A model generated the notes under the pieces. That model had not been told where the DNA came from and made no database searches. It saw only the letters and a program-made list of their open reading frames with translations. The position numbers and the translations under genes were made by a program. Shown one piece after another: positions 43,585 to 49,851 of a DNA stretch of 57,198 nt. The stretch is from an uncultured Christensenellaceae bacterium. GTDB taxonomy: Bacteria > Bacillota > Clostridia > Christensenellales > UBA3700. Location of the stretch: positions 1 to 57,198 of the forward strand of contig CALWRH010000001.1 in the NCBI GenBank assembly GCA_944383895.1, read 5' to 3'. Every line of letters starts with the position of its first letter. Position 1 is the first letter of the stretch.

Positions 43585-45135
43585 ATGGCAGACGGAAGCG
43601 GAAGGGCTAAAATTAAAGTCATAGGCGTAGGCGGAGGCGGCAACAATGCCGTAAACCGTATGATAGCGGCAGGCATCAAAAGTGCAGAGTTTGTCGCGGT
43701 CAACACCGATTATCAGGCGTTGACTCTTTCTAACGCGCCCACCAAAGTGCAGATAGGTGCTAAACTTACGGGAGGTCTCGGCGCAGGCGCCGATCCCAAT
43801 GTCGGAGAAAAGGCGGCGGAAGAATCCAGAGAAGAACTCCGCGCGCTCCTCAAAGACGTCGACCTCTTGTTCATCACCGCAGGTATGGGCGGCGGTACCG
43901 GTACGGGTGCGGCACCCGTTATAGCGTCGCTTTCCAAAGAGCTCGGCATACTTACCGTTGCGGTAGTAACAAAGCCGTTCGCTTTCGAAGGCAAAAGACG
44001 TATGCACAACGCTATTCAGGGTATAGAAAATCTGCGTGGCAGCGTCGACACTTTGCTCGTTATTCCTAACGAAAAATTGCTCGAAGTGCTGCCCAAGGGT
44101 ACCGCTATGCTCGAATCCTTCATTAAAGCAGACGAAGTTCTCAAGCAGGCTATACAGAGCATAAGCGAACTTATCGTAACTCCTACCGTAATAAATCTCG
44201 ACTTTGCAGATATCAGCGCGATCATGAGAAAGAAAGGTCTTGCCCACATGGGTATAGGTGTAGGCGAAGGACCGGACAAGGCTATCGAGGCAGTAAGAAA
44301 CGCGGTAGAAAGTCCTCTTCTCGAAACCAATATCGAAGGCGCGAGCGGCGTTATTCTTCACGTCATGGGCGGCAAGGATATGGCTCTCGACGAAGTTGCG
44401 GATGCAAGCAGACTCGTAGAAGACATAGTCGATCCTGCGGCAAACATCATCTTCGGTACGGGCTTTGACGAAAACCTCGAAAACAAGGTGCAGGTCACTC
44501 TTATCGCGACGGGATTTACGGCGCCCGTTGAGGACAACTCCAATCCCTATGCGCAGAGAAGAGGTCAGGGCGTAGCTCAGTCGCGCACTACCGCTGCGAT
44601 GGACAATGCTATCAGACGTCTTAACGACAGCCGCAAGAAAGAAAGCGCTTACGAGGATATGCCTGAAGACAGAAACAGAGGATATTCTCAGTACAGAGAA
44701 AACGACCGCAATCAGAACGCTCAGCGCCGTTATGACAATTACGCAGACAATCAGCGCAACGATCAGTCTTACGGAGCAGGCAATAATTACGGCTATCAGG
44801 ACAACCGCAATTCTGCACCCGGCAATTACAACTCTGCACAGAACAACTCGGGTTATTCCGCGGGACAGAACGGCGGCTACAACGGCAACTATTCTGCAGG
44901 TTATCAGGATAACGGACGCGGAGCCGCTCCCAATAATAACTACGGCATGCCAAACAGCGGTTATCAGGCAGGAAACGGCGGTTATAGCGCTTTCGGCAAT
45001 GCGCCTCGCGGCGGACAGGACGGCTATAATCCTGCTACCCAGCAGCGTCCGCAGAGCGGATACAATGCGGCTCAGGACGAGCAGGACGAAGAAAAGTTGC
45101 CCGCGTTCCTCAGAGTATTCCGCAAGAAGAAGTGA
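43585..45135 (+). CDS. ftsZ: Cell division protein FtsZ with very long Tyr/Asn/Gly-rich linker
   Basis: Tubulin-like GTPase that forms the Z-ring, 516 residues against 360-390 in most relatives. The GTP signature GGGTGTGAA is near residue 103, NVD/NTDYQAL and the T7 loop NLDFADISAIM are intact, and the core ends near residue 313. Residues 315-500 form a linker rich in Asn, Tyr, Gly, Gln and Ser, made of loosely repeated GY/SGY/NNYG units. The last residues EKLPAFLRVFRKKK are a normal C-terminal peptide for binding FtsA/SepF, so the frame is genuine. GGAGG precedes the ATG 6 bases after the ftsA-like gene. Confidence 0.97.
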   Translation: MADGSGRAKIKVIGVGGGGNNAVNRMIAAGIKSAEFVAVNTDYQALTLSNAPTKVQIGAKLTGGLGAGADPNVGEKAAEESREELRALLKDVDLLFITAGMGGGTGTGAAPVIASLSKELGILTVAVVTKPFAFEGKRRMHNAIQGIENLRGSVDTLLVIPNEKLLEVLPKGTAMLESFIKADEVLKQAIQSISELIVTPTVINLDFADISAIMRKKGLAHMGIGVGEGPDKAIEAVRNAVESPLLETNIEGASGVILHVMGGKDMALDEVADASRLVEDIVDPAANIIFGTGFDENLENKVQVTLIATGFTAPVEDNSNPYAQRRGQGVAQSRTTAAMDNAIRRLNDSRKKESAYEDMPEDRNRGYSQYRENDRNQNAQRRYDNYADNQRNDQSYGAGNNYGYQDNRNSAPGNYNSAQNNSGYSAGQNGGYNGNYSAGYQDNGRGAAPNNNYGMPNSGYQAGNGGYSAFGNAPRGGQDGYNPATQQRPQSGYNAAQDEQDEEKLPAFLRVFRKKK

Positions 45136-45170
45136 TCGCATAATAAGCGATAAAACATATCTTTCGACTA

Positions 45171-45200
45171 AAAATCCCGTCTTTCAGGCGGGATTTTCTC
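45171..45200 (+). terminator. Intrinsic terminator of ftsZ
   Basis: AAAATCCCG / CGGGATTTT stem with extra inner pairs, followed by TTTTCTC. Confidence 0.8.
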
Positions 45201-45268
45201 TATTTACAAATAAAAATCCTTAAGAATTCAATACAAAGCAGGTCATGGATTCAATAAGTTAAAACAAA

Positions 45269-45275
45269 TTCGACA
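45269..45275 (-). promoter_or_regulatory. Spo0A box upstream of spoIIGA
   Basis: TTCGACA on the plus strand (TGTCGAA on the minus strand), a 7/7 match, 30 bases upstream of the -10 region. In B. subtilis the spoIIG promoter is activated by Spo0A from boxes at this place. Seven-base matches arise by chance several times in a window this size, so the position is what gives weight. Confidence 0.6.
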
Positions 45276-45306
45276 CCGTCGGAAATTGTTTGCGCGCGCG
45301 CAGTTA

Positions 45307-45312
45307 TATTAT
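45307..45312 (+). promoter_or_regulatory. -10 box of spoIIGA, apparently leaderless
   Basis: TATTAT ends 6 bases before the spoIIGA ATG; the best -35, TTGTTT, is at a short spacing of 15, as may be expected for an activator-dependent promoter. Confidence 0.5.
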
Positions 45313-45318
45313 CTTGGT

Positions 45319-46101
45319 ATGCAAATATACATAGAGTATGTGATCGCCGACAACATGGCGGTAAATATGCTTTTGATCTACGCGACAGCGATTACTTTGA
45401 GAAGAAAATTCTCAACGCTCAGAGCAGTTGTCGCGTCTGCGGCAGGTACTGCTTTTGCCGTACTGATGCCGTTATGGGAGATAAAAGCGCTTTTTATCGC
45501 AAAAATCGTGCTCGCGCTGATAATGTCAGCGGTCATGCTGAAACACAAAGACGCAAAGAGTTACGTCAAATGTCTGACGTTTTTTCTTTTGTACACCTTT
45601 CTGACGGGAGGGATATGCGTTGCTTTGCTCGGAGCTAACGACAGTTTTATCGCATTGCGAAATCCCGACGGATATACGCCAGCGATCGTAGCGGTTTCTG
45701 CTTTTATATGCCTTTTTGCTGCTAAAAAGCTTGTCGGGTACGTTACGCTCGCACGGCGCGAAAAGAAGTATATCGCGGACGTAAAACTTGTGATATGCGG
45801 CGAAACCACAGTCTGCAAGGGCTATTGGGACAGCGGAAACAGACTGTTCTATAAAGGCATACTGCCCGTAGTCGTTTCAGGCGCAGGGTTTGCTAGAACT
45901 CTGCCCAATCTCGACAAAGCAGAAAAAGTCGAAGGGATAAAACTCTCGACAGTAGCGGGAAACAAGACGATAAAAGGCTTTATAGCCGATAAACTTTATG
46001 TAAGCGAAGACGGAGTCGAAAAGGAGTTTGACAACGTTGTGATAGGAGTGGGAGAAAACGATTTCAAAGGATTTTCCCTGTTGCTCAATTGCGATTTATA
46101 G
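45319..46101 (+). CDS. spoIIGA: Sporulation sigma-E factor processing peptidase SpoIIGA
   Basis: Membrane aspartyl protease that cuts pro-sigma-E in the mother cell, 260 residues. Five hydrophobic helices in the first half (MQIYIEYVIADNMAVNMLL start is typical), then a soluble protease domain with the catalytic motif GYWDSGNRL (Asp171). ATG 45319 is chosen because the family starts with this Tyr-Ile-Glu strand; no ribosome binding site is visible. Ten bases before sigE, its substrate gene. Confidence 0.93.
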   Translation: MQIYIEYVIADNMAVNMLLIYATAITLRRKFSTLRAVVASAAGTAFAVLMPLWEIKALFIAKIVLALIMSAVMLKHKDAKSYVKCLTFFLLYTFLTGGICVALLGANDSFIALRNPDGYTPAIVAVSAFICLFAAKKLVGYVTLARREKKYIADVKLVICGETTVCKGYWDSGNRLFYKGILPVVVSGAGFARTLPNLDKAEKVEGIKLSTVAGNKTIKGFIADKLYVSEDGVEKEFDNVVIGVGENDFKGFSLLLNCDL

Positions 46102-46110
46102 GAGGAAAAT

Positions 46111-46821
46111 ATGTTCAGACGAATTATAGAATTTATCAAAAAGCTTTTTGCAAGTCCGCTCGAAGAAGACAGCGGAGTCGATTATCTGAACGGCGGAGAA
46201 ACTCTGCCTGCGCCTCTGAGTGCAGAAGAAGAGAAGGATTGCGTTGCCAGACTTTCGAGCGGTGACAAAGAGGCTCGCGAAAAGCTCATAGAGCACAACT
46301 TGCGACTTGTCGTTTACATTGCAAAGAAATTCGAGAGTTCAAACGTAGATATCGACGATCTTATCAGCGTCGGAACGATAGGACTTATAAAAGCCGTCAA
46401 TTCTTTCGACGGCAGCAAGCAGATAAAACTCGCAACATACGCCAGCAGATGTATAGAAAACGAGATCCTTATGCATCTGAGAAAAGTCGTGCGCACAAAA
46501 AGCGAGATGTCGCTTGACGAACCGCTCAACGTGGATTGGGAAGGAAACGTCCTGCTCTTGTCCGACGTTTTGGGCACGGATAACGACGTGACCTGCAAGG
46601 ACGTAGAAAATGACGAAGAAAAGGACATACTGATAAAGACCTTCAAGCGTCTGCCTCCGAGAGAAAGACAGATAGTAAAATTGCGTTTCGGACTGCTCGG
46701 CGCGCAAAAGAAGACGCAGAAGGAAATAGCCGATCTTATGGGGATATCGCAGTCGTACATATCGAGGCTGGAAAAGAAAGTCATGAAAAAGCTGAAAAAG
46801 GAACTGACAAAGAGCGTATAA
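46111..46821 (+). CDS. sigE: RNA polymerase sporulation sigma factor sigma-E
   Basis: Early mother-cell sigma factor, made as an inactive precursor; 236 residues. The N-terminal pro-sequence (about 25 residues, [19 protein letters not shown]) is amphipathic and membrane-associated and is removed by SpoIIGA. Region 2 reads [21 protein letters not shown] and [13 protein letters not shown]; region 4 has the helix-turn-helix [27 protein letters not shown] lies in front of the ATG. Confidence 0.96.
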   Translation: MFRRIIEFIKKLFASPLEEDSGVDYLNGGETLPAPLSAEEEKDCVARLSSGDKEAREKLIEHNLRLVVYIAKKFESSNVDIDDLISVGTIGLIKAVNSFDGSKQIKLATYASRCIENEILMHLRKVVRTKSEMSLDEPLNVDWEGNVLLLSDVLGTDNDVTCKDVENDEEKDILIKTFKRLPPRERQIVKLRFGLLGAQKKTQKEIADLMGISQSYISRLEKKVMKKLKKELTKSV

Positions 46822-46844
46822 AAACAATTTCAGAGTAAACAATA
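46816..46844 (+). promoter_or_regulatory. Candidate sigma-F-type promoter of sigG
   Basis: GTATA, 14 bases, then GTAAACAATA, which matches 9 of 10 positions of the sigma-F -10 consensus GGNRANAHTR. In B. subtilis sigG is transcribed by sigma-F. It overlaps the sigE stop. Confidence 0.4.
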
Positions 46845-46894
46845 AATATACCGACAGGTGCGCCCGTTCACGTTTTGTACATACGGAGGTGAAT

Positions 46895-47662
46895 ATGGTG
46901 CACAAAGTGGTAATATGCGGCGTGGATACGAATACGCTGCCAAAACTTACTAAAGAACAGTCGGAAAGCCTTATGAAACGGGCAAAAAGCGGAGATAAAT
47001 CTGCAAGAGATGCTCTTGTCGAGGCAAATATAAGGCTTGTGCTTTCAGTCGTGCAACGGTTCAACAACAAAGGCAACAGCGACGATCTGTTTCAGGTCGG
47101 TATGGTTGGACTGCTCAAGGCGATAGACAATTTCGATGATAAATTCAACGTCAGATTTTCAACTTACGCGGTACCTATGATAATAGGCGAGATAAGACGC
47201 TTTCTCAAAGACGGTACAGGCATAAAAGTCAGTCGAAGCATGAGAGATACGGCTTATAAGGTGCTCAAGGCAAAAGAAGAGATAGAACGCACGAGGCAGG
47301 TCACGCCAACTGCGGTAGAGATCGCGGAAGAAATCGACCTGCCGATAAAAGAGGTCGTATGCGCGCTCGACGCGGTTAGCGAACCCGTCTATCTTCAGGA
47401 ACCCGTTTTCAACGACGGAGAAGAGGGTATGGTGCTCGAAGAGCAGATAGGCGACGGCAAGAATACAGAGGAGAGATGGACAGACAAGATCTGCATTTCC
47501 GATGCGATAGCAGATCTGCCTGAGAAAGAGAGAAAAGTGCTTGTTCTGCGTTACTTTTACGGAAAAACGCAGGTTGAGATATCAAAGCAGGTACACATAT
47601 CTCAGGCACAGGTGAGCAGACTCGAGAAAAACGCTCTGGCAAAAATGAAAGCATATCTATAA
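46895..47662 (+). CDS. sigG: RNA polymerase sporulation sigma factor sigma-G
   Basis: Late forespore sigma factor, 255 residues from the ATG at 46895 (GGAGG 5 bases before; a GTG at 46898 and at 46889 are alternatives). The start MVHKVVICGVDTNTLPKL is diagnostic for sigma-G. Region 2 is ANIRLVLSVVQRFNNKGN and DDLFQVGMVGLLKAIDNFD; region 4 ends QVEISKQVHISQAQVSRLEKN. No pro-sequence, as expected. Follows sigE as in nearly all spore formers. Confidence 0.97.
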   Translation: MVHKVVICGVDTNTLPKLTKEQSESLMKRAKSGDKSARDALVEANIRLVLSVVQRFNNKGNSDDLFQVGMVGLLKAIDNFDDKFNVRFSTYAVPMIIGEIRRFLKDGTGIKVSRSMRDTAYKVLKAKEEIERTRQVTPTAVEIAEEIDLPIKEVVCALDAVSEPVYLQEPVFNDGEEGMVLEEQIGDGKNTEERWTDKICISDAIADLPEKERKVLVLRYFYGKTQVEISKQVHISQAQVSRLEKNALAKMKAYL

Positions 47663-47703
47663 TTATTTTTTTCGCATAATACGCGAAATTTGTCATAATT
47701 TGG

Positions 47704-47736
47704 CAACGCCTCCCGTACATTTATCGGGAGGTGTTG
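47704..47736 (+). promoter_or_regulatory. Hairpin that sequesters the ymxH ribosome binding site
   Basis: Twelve-pair stem (CAACGCCTCCCG / CGGGAGGTGTTG, one G-T pair, 9-base loop). The 3' arm contains the Shine-Dalgarno GGGAGGTG and ends 2 bases before the ATG at 47739. No T-run follows, so translational control rather than termination is suggested. Confidence 0.75.
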
Positions 47737-47738
47737 TT

Positions 47739-48017
47739 ATGTTAAACGATCTGACCTTTTGCGAACTCAAAGAAAAAGAAGTCGTCAACGTTATCGACGG
47801 CAGACGGCTCGGAAGATTATTGGATATAGCTTTTACTCCCGGGGGTAAGATCACGGGACTTATCGTGCCGGGTGAAAAGAAGTTTCTCAAGAACATAACT
47901 TGTTCTGACAGCATTTTCGTGCCTTGGAGATGTATCGTGAGGATAGGCGAAGACGCGATATTGGTAGAATTGTCGCAGGATCCTCCCGCGCCGCCGCCGT
48001 CGAGATGCGATTGCTGA
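47739..48017 (+). CDS. ymxH: YlmC/YmxH family PRC-barrel protein
   Basis: 92 residues, a single PRC-barrel domain: LTFCELKEKEVVNVIDGRRLG, LLDIAFTPGGKITGLIVPG and VPWRCIVRIGEDAILVEL. The family is conserved among spore formers next to sigG or in dacB-type clusters; the role is unknown but sporulation-linked. The tail DPPAPPPSRCDC is Pro-rich with two Cys. Its ribosome binding site lies in a strong hairpin, so translation may be controlled. Confidence 0.88.
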   Translation: MLNDLTFCELKEKEVVNVIDGRRLGRLLDIAFTPGGKITGLIVPGEKKFLKNITCSDSIFVPWRCIVRIGEDAILVELSQDPPAPPPSRCDC

Positions 48018-48046
48018 CAGAAATTTTCCCTATTTAGTGTGCCTGC

Positions 48047-48075
48047 TGGACATTTACCACAATATGCGGTATAAT
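48047..48075 (+). promoter_or_regulatory. Sigma-A promoter of nrdR
   Basis: TGGACA, 17-base spacer, perfect TATAAT. Confidence 0.8.
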
Positions 48076-48100
48076 ATATTCGATATCGGAGGTTTTGTAT

Positions 48101-48586
48101 ATGAAATGCGTGTATTGCGGCTGCATGGACAGCAAAGTCATTGACAGCAGACTCAACGAAGACGGTACTTCTATCAGACGCAGGAGAGAGTGCGTTGCCT
48201 GCGGCAAACGTTTCACCACTTACGAAACGATAGAAACAACGCCGATAATGGTCGTCAAGAAGTCGGGTTGCAGACAAATATTCTCGCCCGCAAAGCTTAA
48301 AAACGGTATTATCAAGGCTTGCGACAAAAGACCTGTAAGCATGCAGCAGATCGACAAACTTGTTTCCGATATAGAGAAAAAGCTTGCCAACGGGCTCGAG
48401 CAGGAAGTTACGTCGGATCATATAGGCGATCTCGTCATGGACGGGCTCAAGGAGATAGACGACGTAGCGTACGTCAGATTTGCGGCTGTTCACAGACAGT
48501 TCAAGGATATAAACTCCTGGCTCGGCGAGATAAACGAGATATTGAAGAGCAAGAACGCAGAGAAGAAAAACGACGACAAAAAGTGA
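48101..48586 (+). CDS. nrdR: Transcriptional repressor NrdR
   Basis: Repressor of ribonucleotide reductase genes, 161 residues. Zinc ribbon Cys3, Cys6, Cys31, Cys34 with the DNA-contact segment SIRRRRECVACGKRFTTYE, then an ATP-cone domain (VVKKSGCRQIFSPAKLKNGI) that senses ATP/dATP. ATG 48101 has GGAGG upstream; a TTG two codons earlier is less likely. Own promoter and terminator, so it is transcribed independently of the sporulation genes on both sides. Confidence 0.96.
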   Translation: MKCVYCGCMDSKVIDSRLNEDGTSIRRRRECVACGKRFTTYETIETTPIMVVKKSGCRQIFSPAKLKNGIIKACDKRPVSMQQIDKLVSDIEKKLANGLEQEVTSDHIGDLVMDGLKEIDDVAYVRFAAVHRQFKDINSWLGEINEILKSKNAEKKNDDKK

Positions 48587-48604
48587 TTTTATATGCAAAG
48601 TCAG

Positions 48605-48632
48605 TCCGCTTGCACAGCAAGCGGATTTTTTT
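48605..48632 (+). terminator. Intrinsic terminator of nrdR
   Basis: Perfect 9-pair stem TCCGCTTGC / GCAAGCGGA with 3-base loop and seven T. Confidence 0.94.
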
Positions 48633-48650
48633 GCAAAATCCGACAAAAAA

Positions 48651-48679
48651 GTATATTTTATCTGCTTAGGACATAGATT
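48651..48679 (+). promoter_or_regulatory. Sigma-E-type promoter of sigK
   Basis: GTATATT (-35, consensus KMATATT), exactly 14 bases, CATAGATT (-10, consensus CATACAMT). In B. subtilis sigK is first transcribed by sigma-E. Confidence 0.72.
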
Positions 48680-48696
48680 TTACGGTGAGGTGAATT

Positions 48697-49398
48697 ATGT
48701 TTCTCAGCGGAATTTTCGCATTGCTTTCAAATCTGCTGTTTTTCAGCGGATACATAAAAAACAAAAACTGTTTTCCCAAGCCTTTGTCGGCAGAAGTTGA
48801 AAAGCAACTTCTCGATAAAATAGCGCAGGGCGACAAAAACGCCAAAGACGAACTGATAAGACACAATATGCGTCTTGTCGTTCATATCGTAAAAAAATAC
48901 ACCAACTATGGCGACAACGACGAACTCATCAGCGTAGGCTCTATCGGACTTATAAAAGCGGTAAACTCTTTTCACGACGGCAAGGGTACGCAGTTTGCGA
49001 CGTACGCGAGCAGATGCATAGAAAACGAAATTCTCATGGTCATCCGTGCAGGGAAAAAATATAAAAACACCAAGTCGCTTTATGAGCCCGTGAGCTACGA
49101 CAAAGACGGCAACGAAGTTACGCTCATCGATCTCATCGGACAGGAAGATGAAAGTGTCATAAGCAAGGTGGAGAGCAGGATCGTACAGGAAAAACTGCTG
49201 TCTGTTGCGAAAAAGGTGCTCGACGAAAGAGAATACGAGATAATCATGTTGAGATACGGCATTAACGAAGACAAGGCGTATACGCAGAACGAAGTAGCGG
49301 AAAAATACGATATATCGCGCTCATACGTTTCGAGAATAGAAAAAAAGGCGCTTTTCAAACTCAAATGCTATATCGAGGATCACGGATTGCAGTTCTAA
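48697..49398 (+). CDS. sigK: RNA polymerase sporulation sigma factor sigma-K
   Basis: Late mother-cell sigma factor, 233 residues, uninterrupted by any skin-type element. The hydrophobic pro-sequence (about 20 residues, MFLSGIFALLSNLLFFSGY) is present, so cleavage by a SpoIVFB-type protease is expected, though no such gene is in the window. Region 2: MRLVVHIVKKYTNYGDNDEL and [13 protein letters not shown]; region 4: TQNEVAEKYDISRSYVSRIEKKA. GTGAGGTG precedes the ATG. A sigma-E-like promoter is directly upstream. Confidence 0.96.
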   Translation: MFLSGIFALLSNLLFFSGYIKNKNCFPKPLSAEVEKQLLDKIAQGDKNAKDELIRHNMRLVVHIVKKYTNYGDNDELISVGSIGLIKAVNSFHDGKGTQFATYASRCIENEILMVIRAGKKYKNTKSLYEPVSYDKDGNEVTLIDLIGQEDESVISKVESRIVQEKLLSVAKKVLDEREYEIIMLRYGINEDKAYTQNEVAEKYDISRSYVSRIEKKALFKLKCYIEDHGLQF

Positions 49399-49401
49399 CG
49401 C

Positions 49402-49430
49402 TTGCGTTTTTTGCAGAAAGATGCTATCAT
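49402..49430 (+). promoter_or_regulatory. Sigma-A promoter of rnpB
   Basis: TTGCGT, 17-base spacer, TATCAT, 6 bases before the predicted RNA 5' end and immediately after the sigK stop. Confidence 0.8.
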
Positions 49431-49436
49431 TGCAAT

Positions 49437-49757
49437 AAAGACAGTCGGATAAACGCAGCCCGAAAGGGGTGAGGAAAGTCCGGGCATCGCAAGGCAGGGT
49501 GCCGGCCAGTTACCGGTGAAGGCGACTTCAAGGAAAGTGCAACAGAAATAAACCGCCCGCAAGGGTAAGGATGGAAAGGCGAGGTAAGAGCTCACCGCTC
49601 CCGCGGCAACGCGGGAGGCTCTGTAAACCCCACCCGATGCAAGAGAAAACGACATATGCGGTTGCCTGCCGCGTCGGAAAATCGCTTGAGGCGTGTGGCA
49701 ACATACGTCCTAGACAGATGTTTATCCAAGACAGAACCCGGCTTATAGATTGTCTTT
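49437..49757 (+). ncRNA. rnpB: RNase P RNA, class A
   Basis: Catalytic RNA that matures tRNA 5' ends, about 320 bases. Conserved region I GAGGAAAGTCCGGGC, ACAGAAATAAACCGCC, and conserved region V GACAGAACCCGGCTTATAG are all present and in order. The 5' end AAAGACAGTC pairs with GATTGTCTTT at the 3' end to form helix P1. The layout, including GAGGTAAGAGCTCACCG and GGCTCTGTAAACCCC, is that of class A (ancestral type), not the Bacillus class B. Confidence 0.96.
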
Positions 49758-49777
49758 CCCCTTTAAGGGGTTTTTTT
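49758..49777 (+). terminator. Intrinsic terminator of rnpB
   Basis: CCCCTT / AAGGGG stem followed by seven T. Confidence 0.9.
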
Positions 49778-49851
49778 ATGCCTTTTTGCAGAAAATTTCC
49801 GCTTTTAACTGTCAGAAATCCGTCAATAATCGTACAAAGAGGTACGATATC

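Noticed and set aside
43486..45141. 551-codon open frame on the minus strand opposite ftsZ
   Set aside because: It mirrors the ftsZ frame, has no ribosome binding site and no recognisable protein; its existence follows from the codon use of ftsZ.
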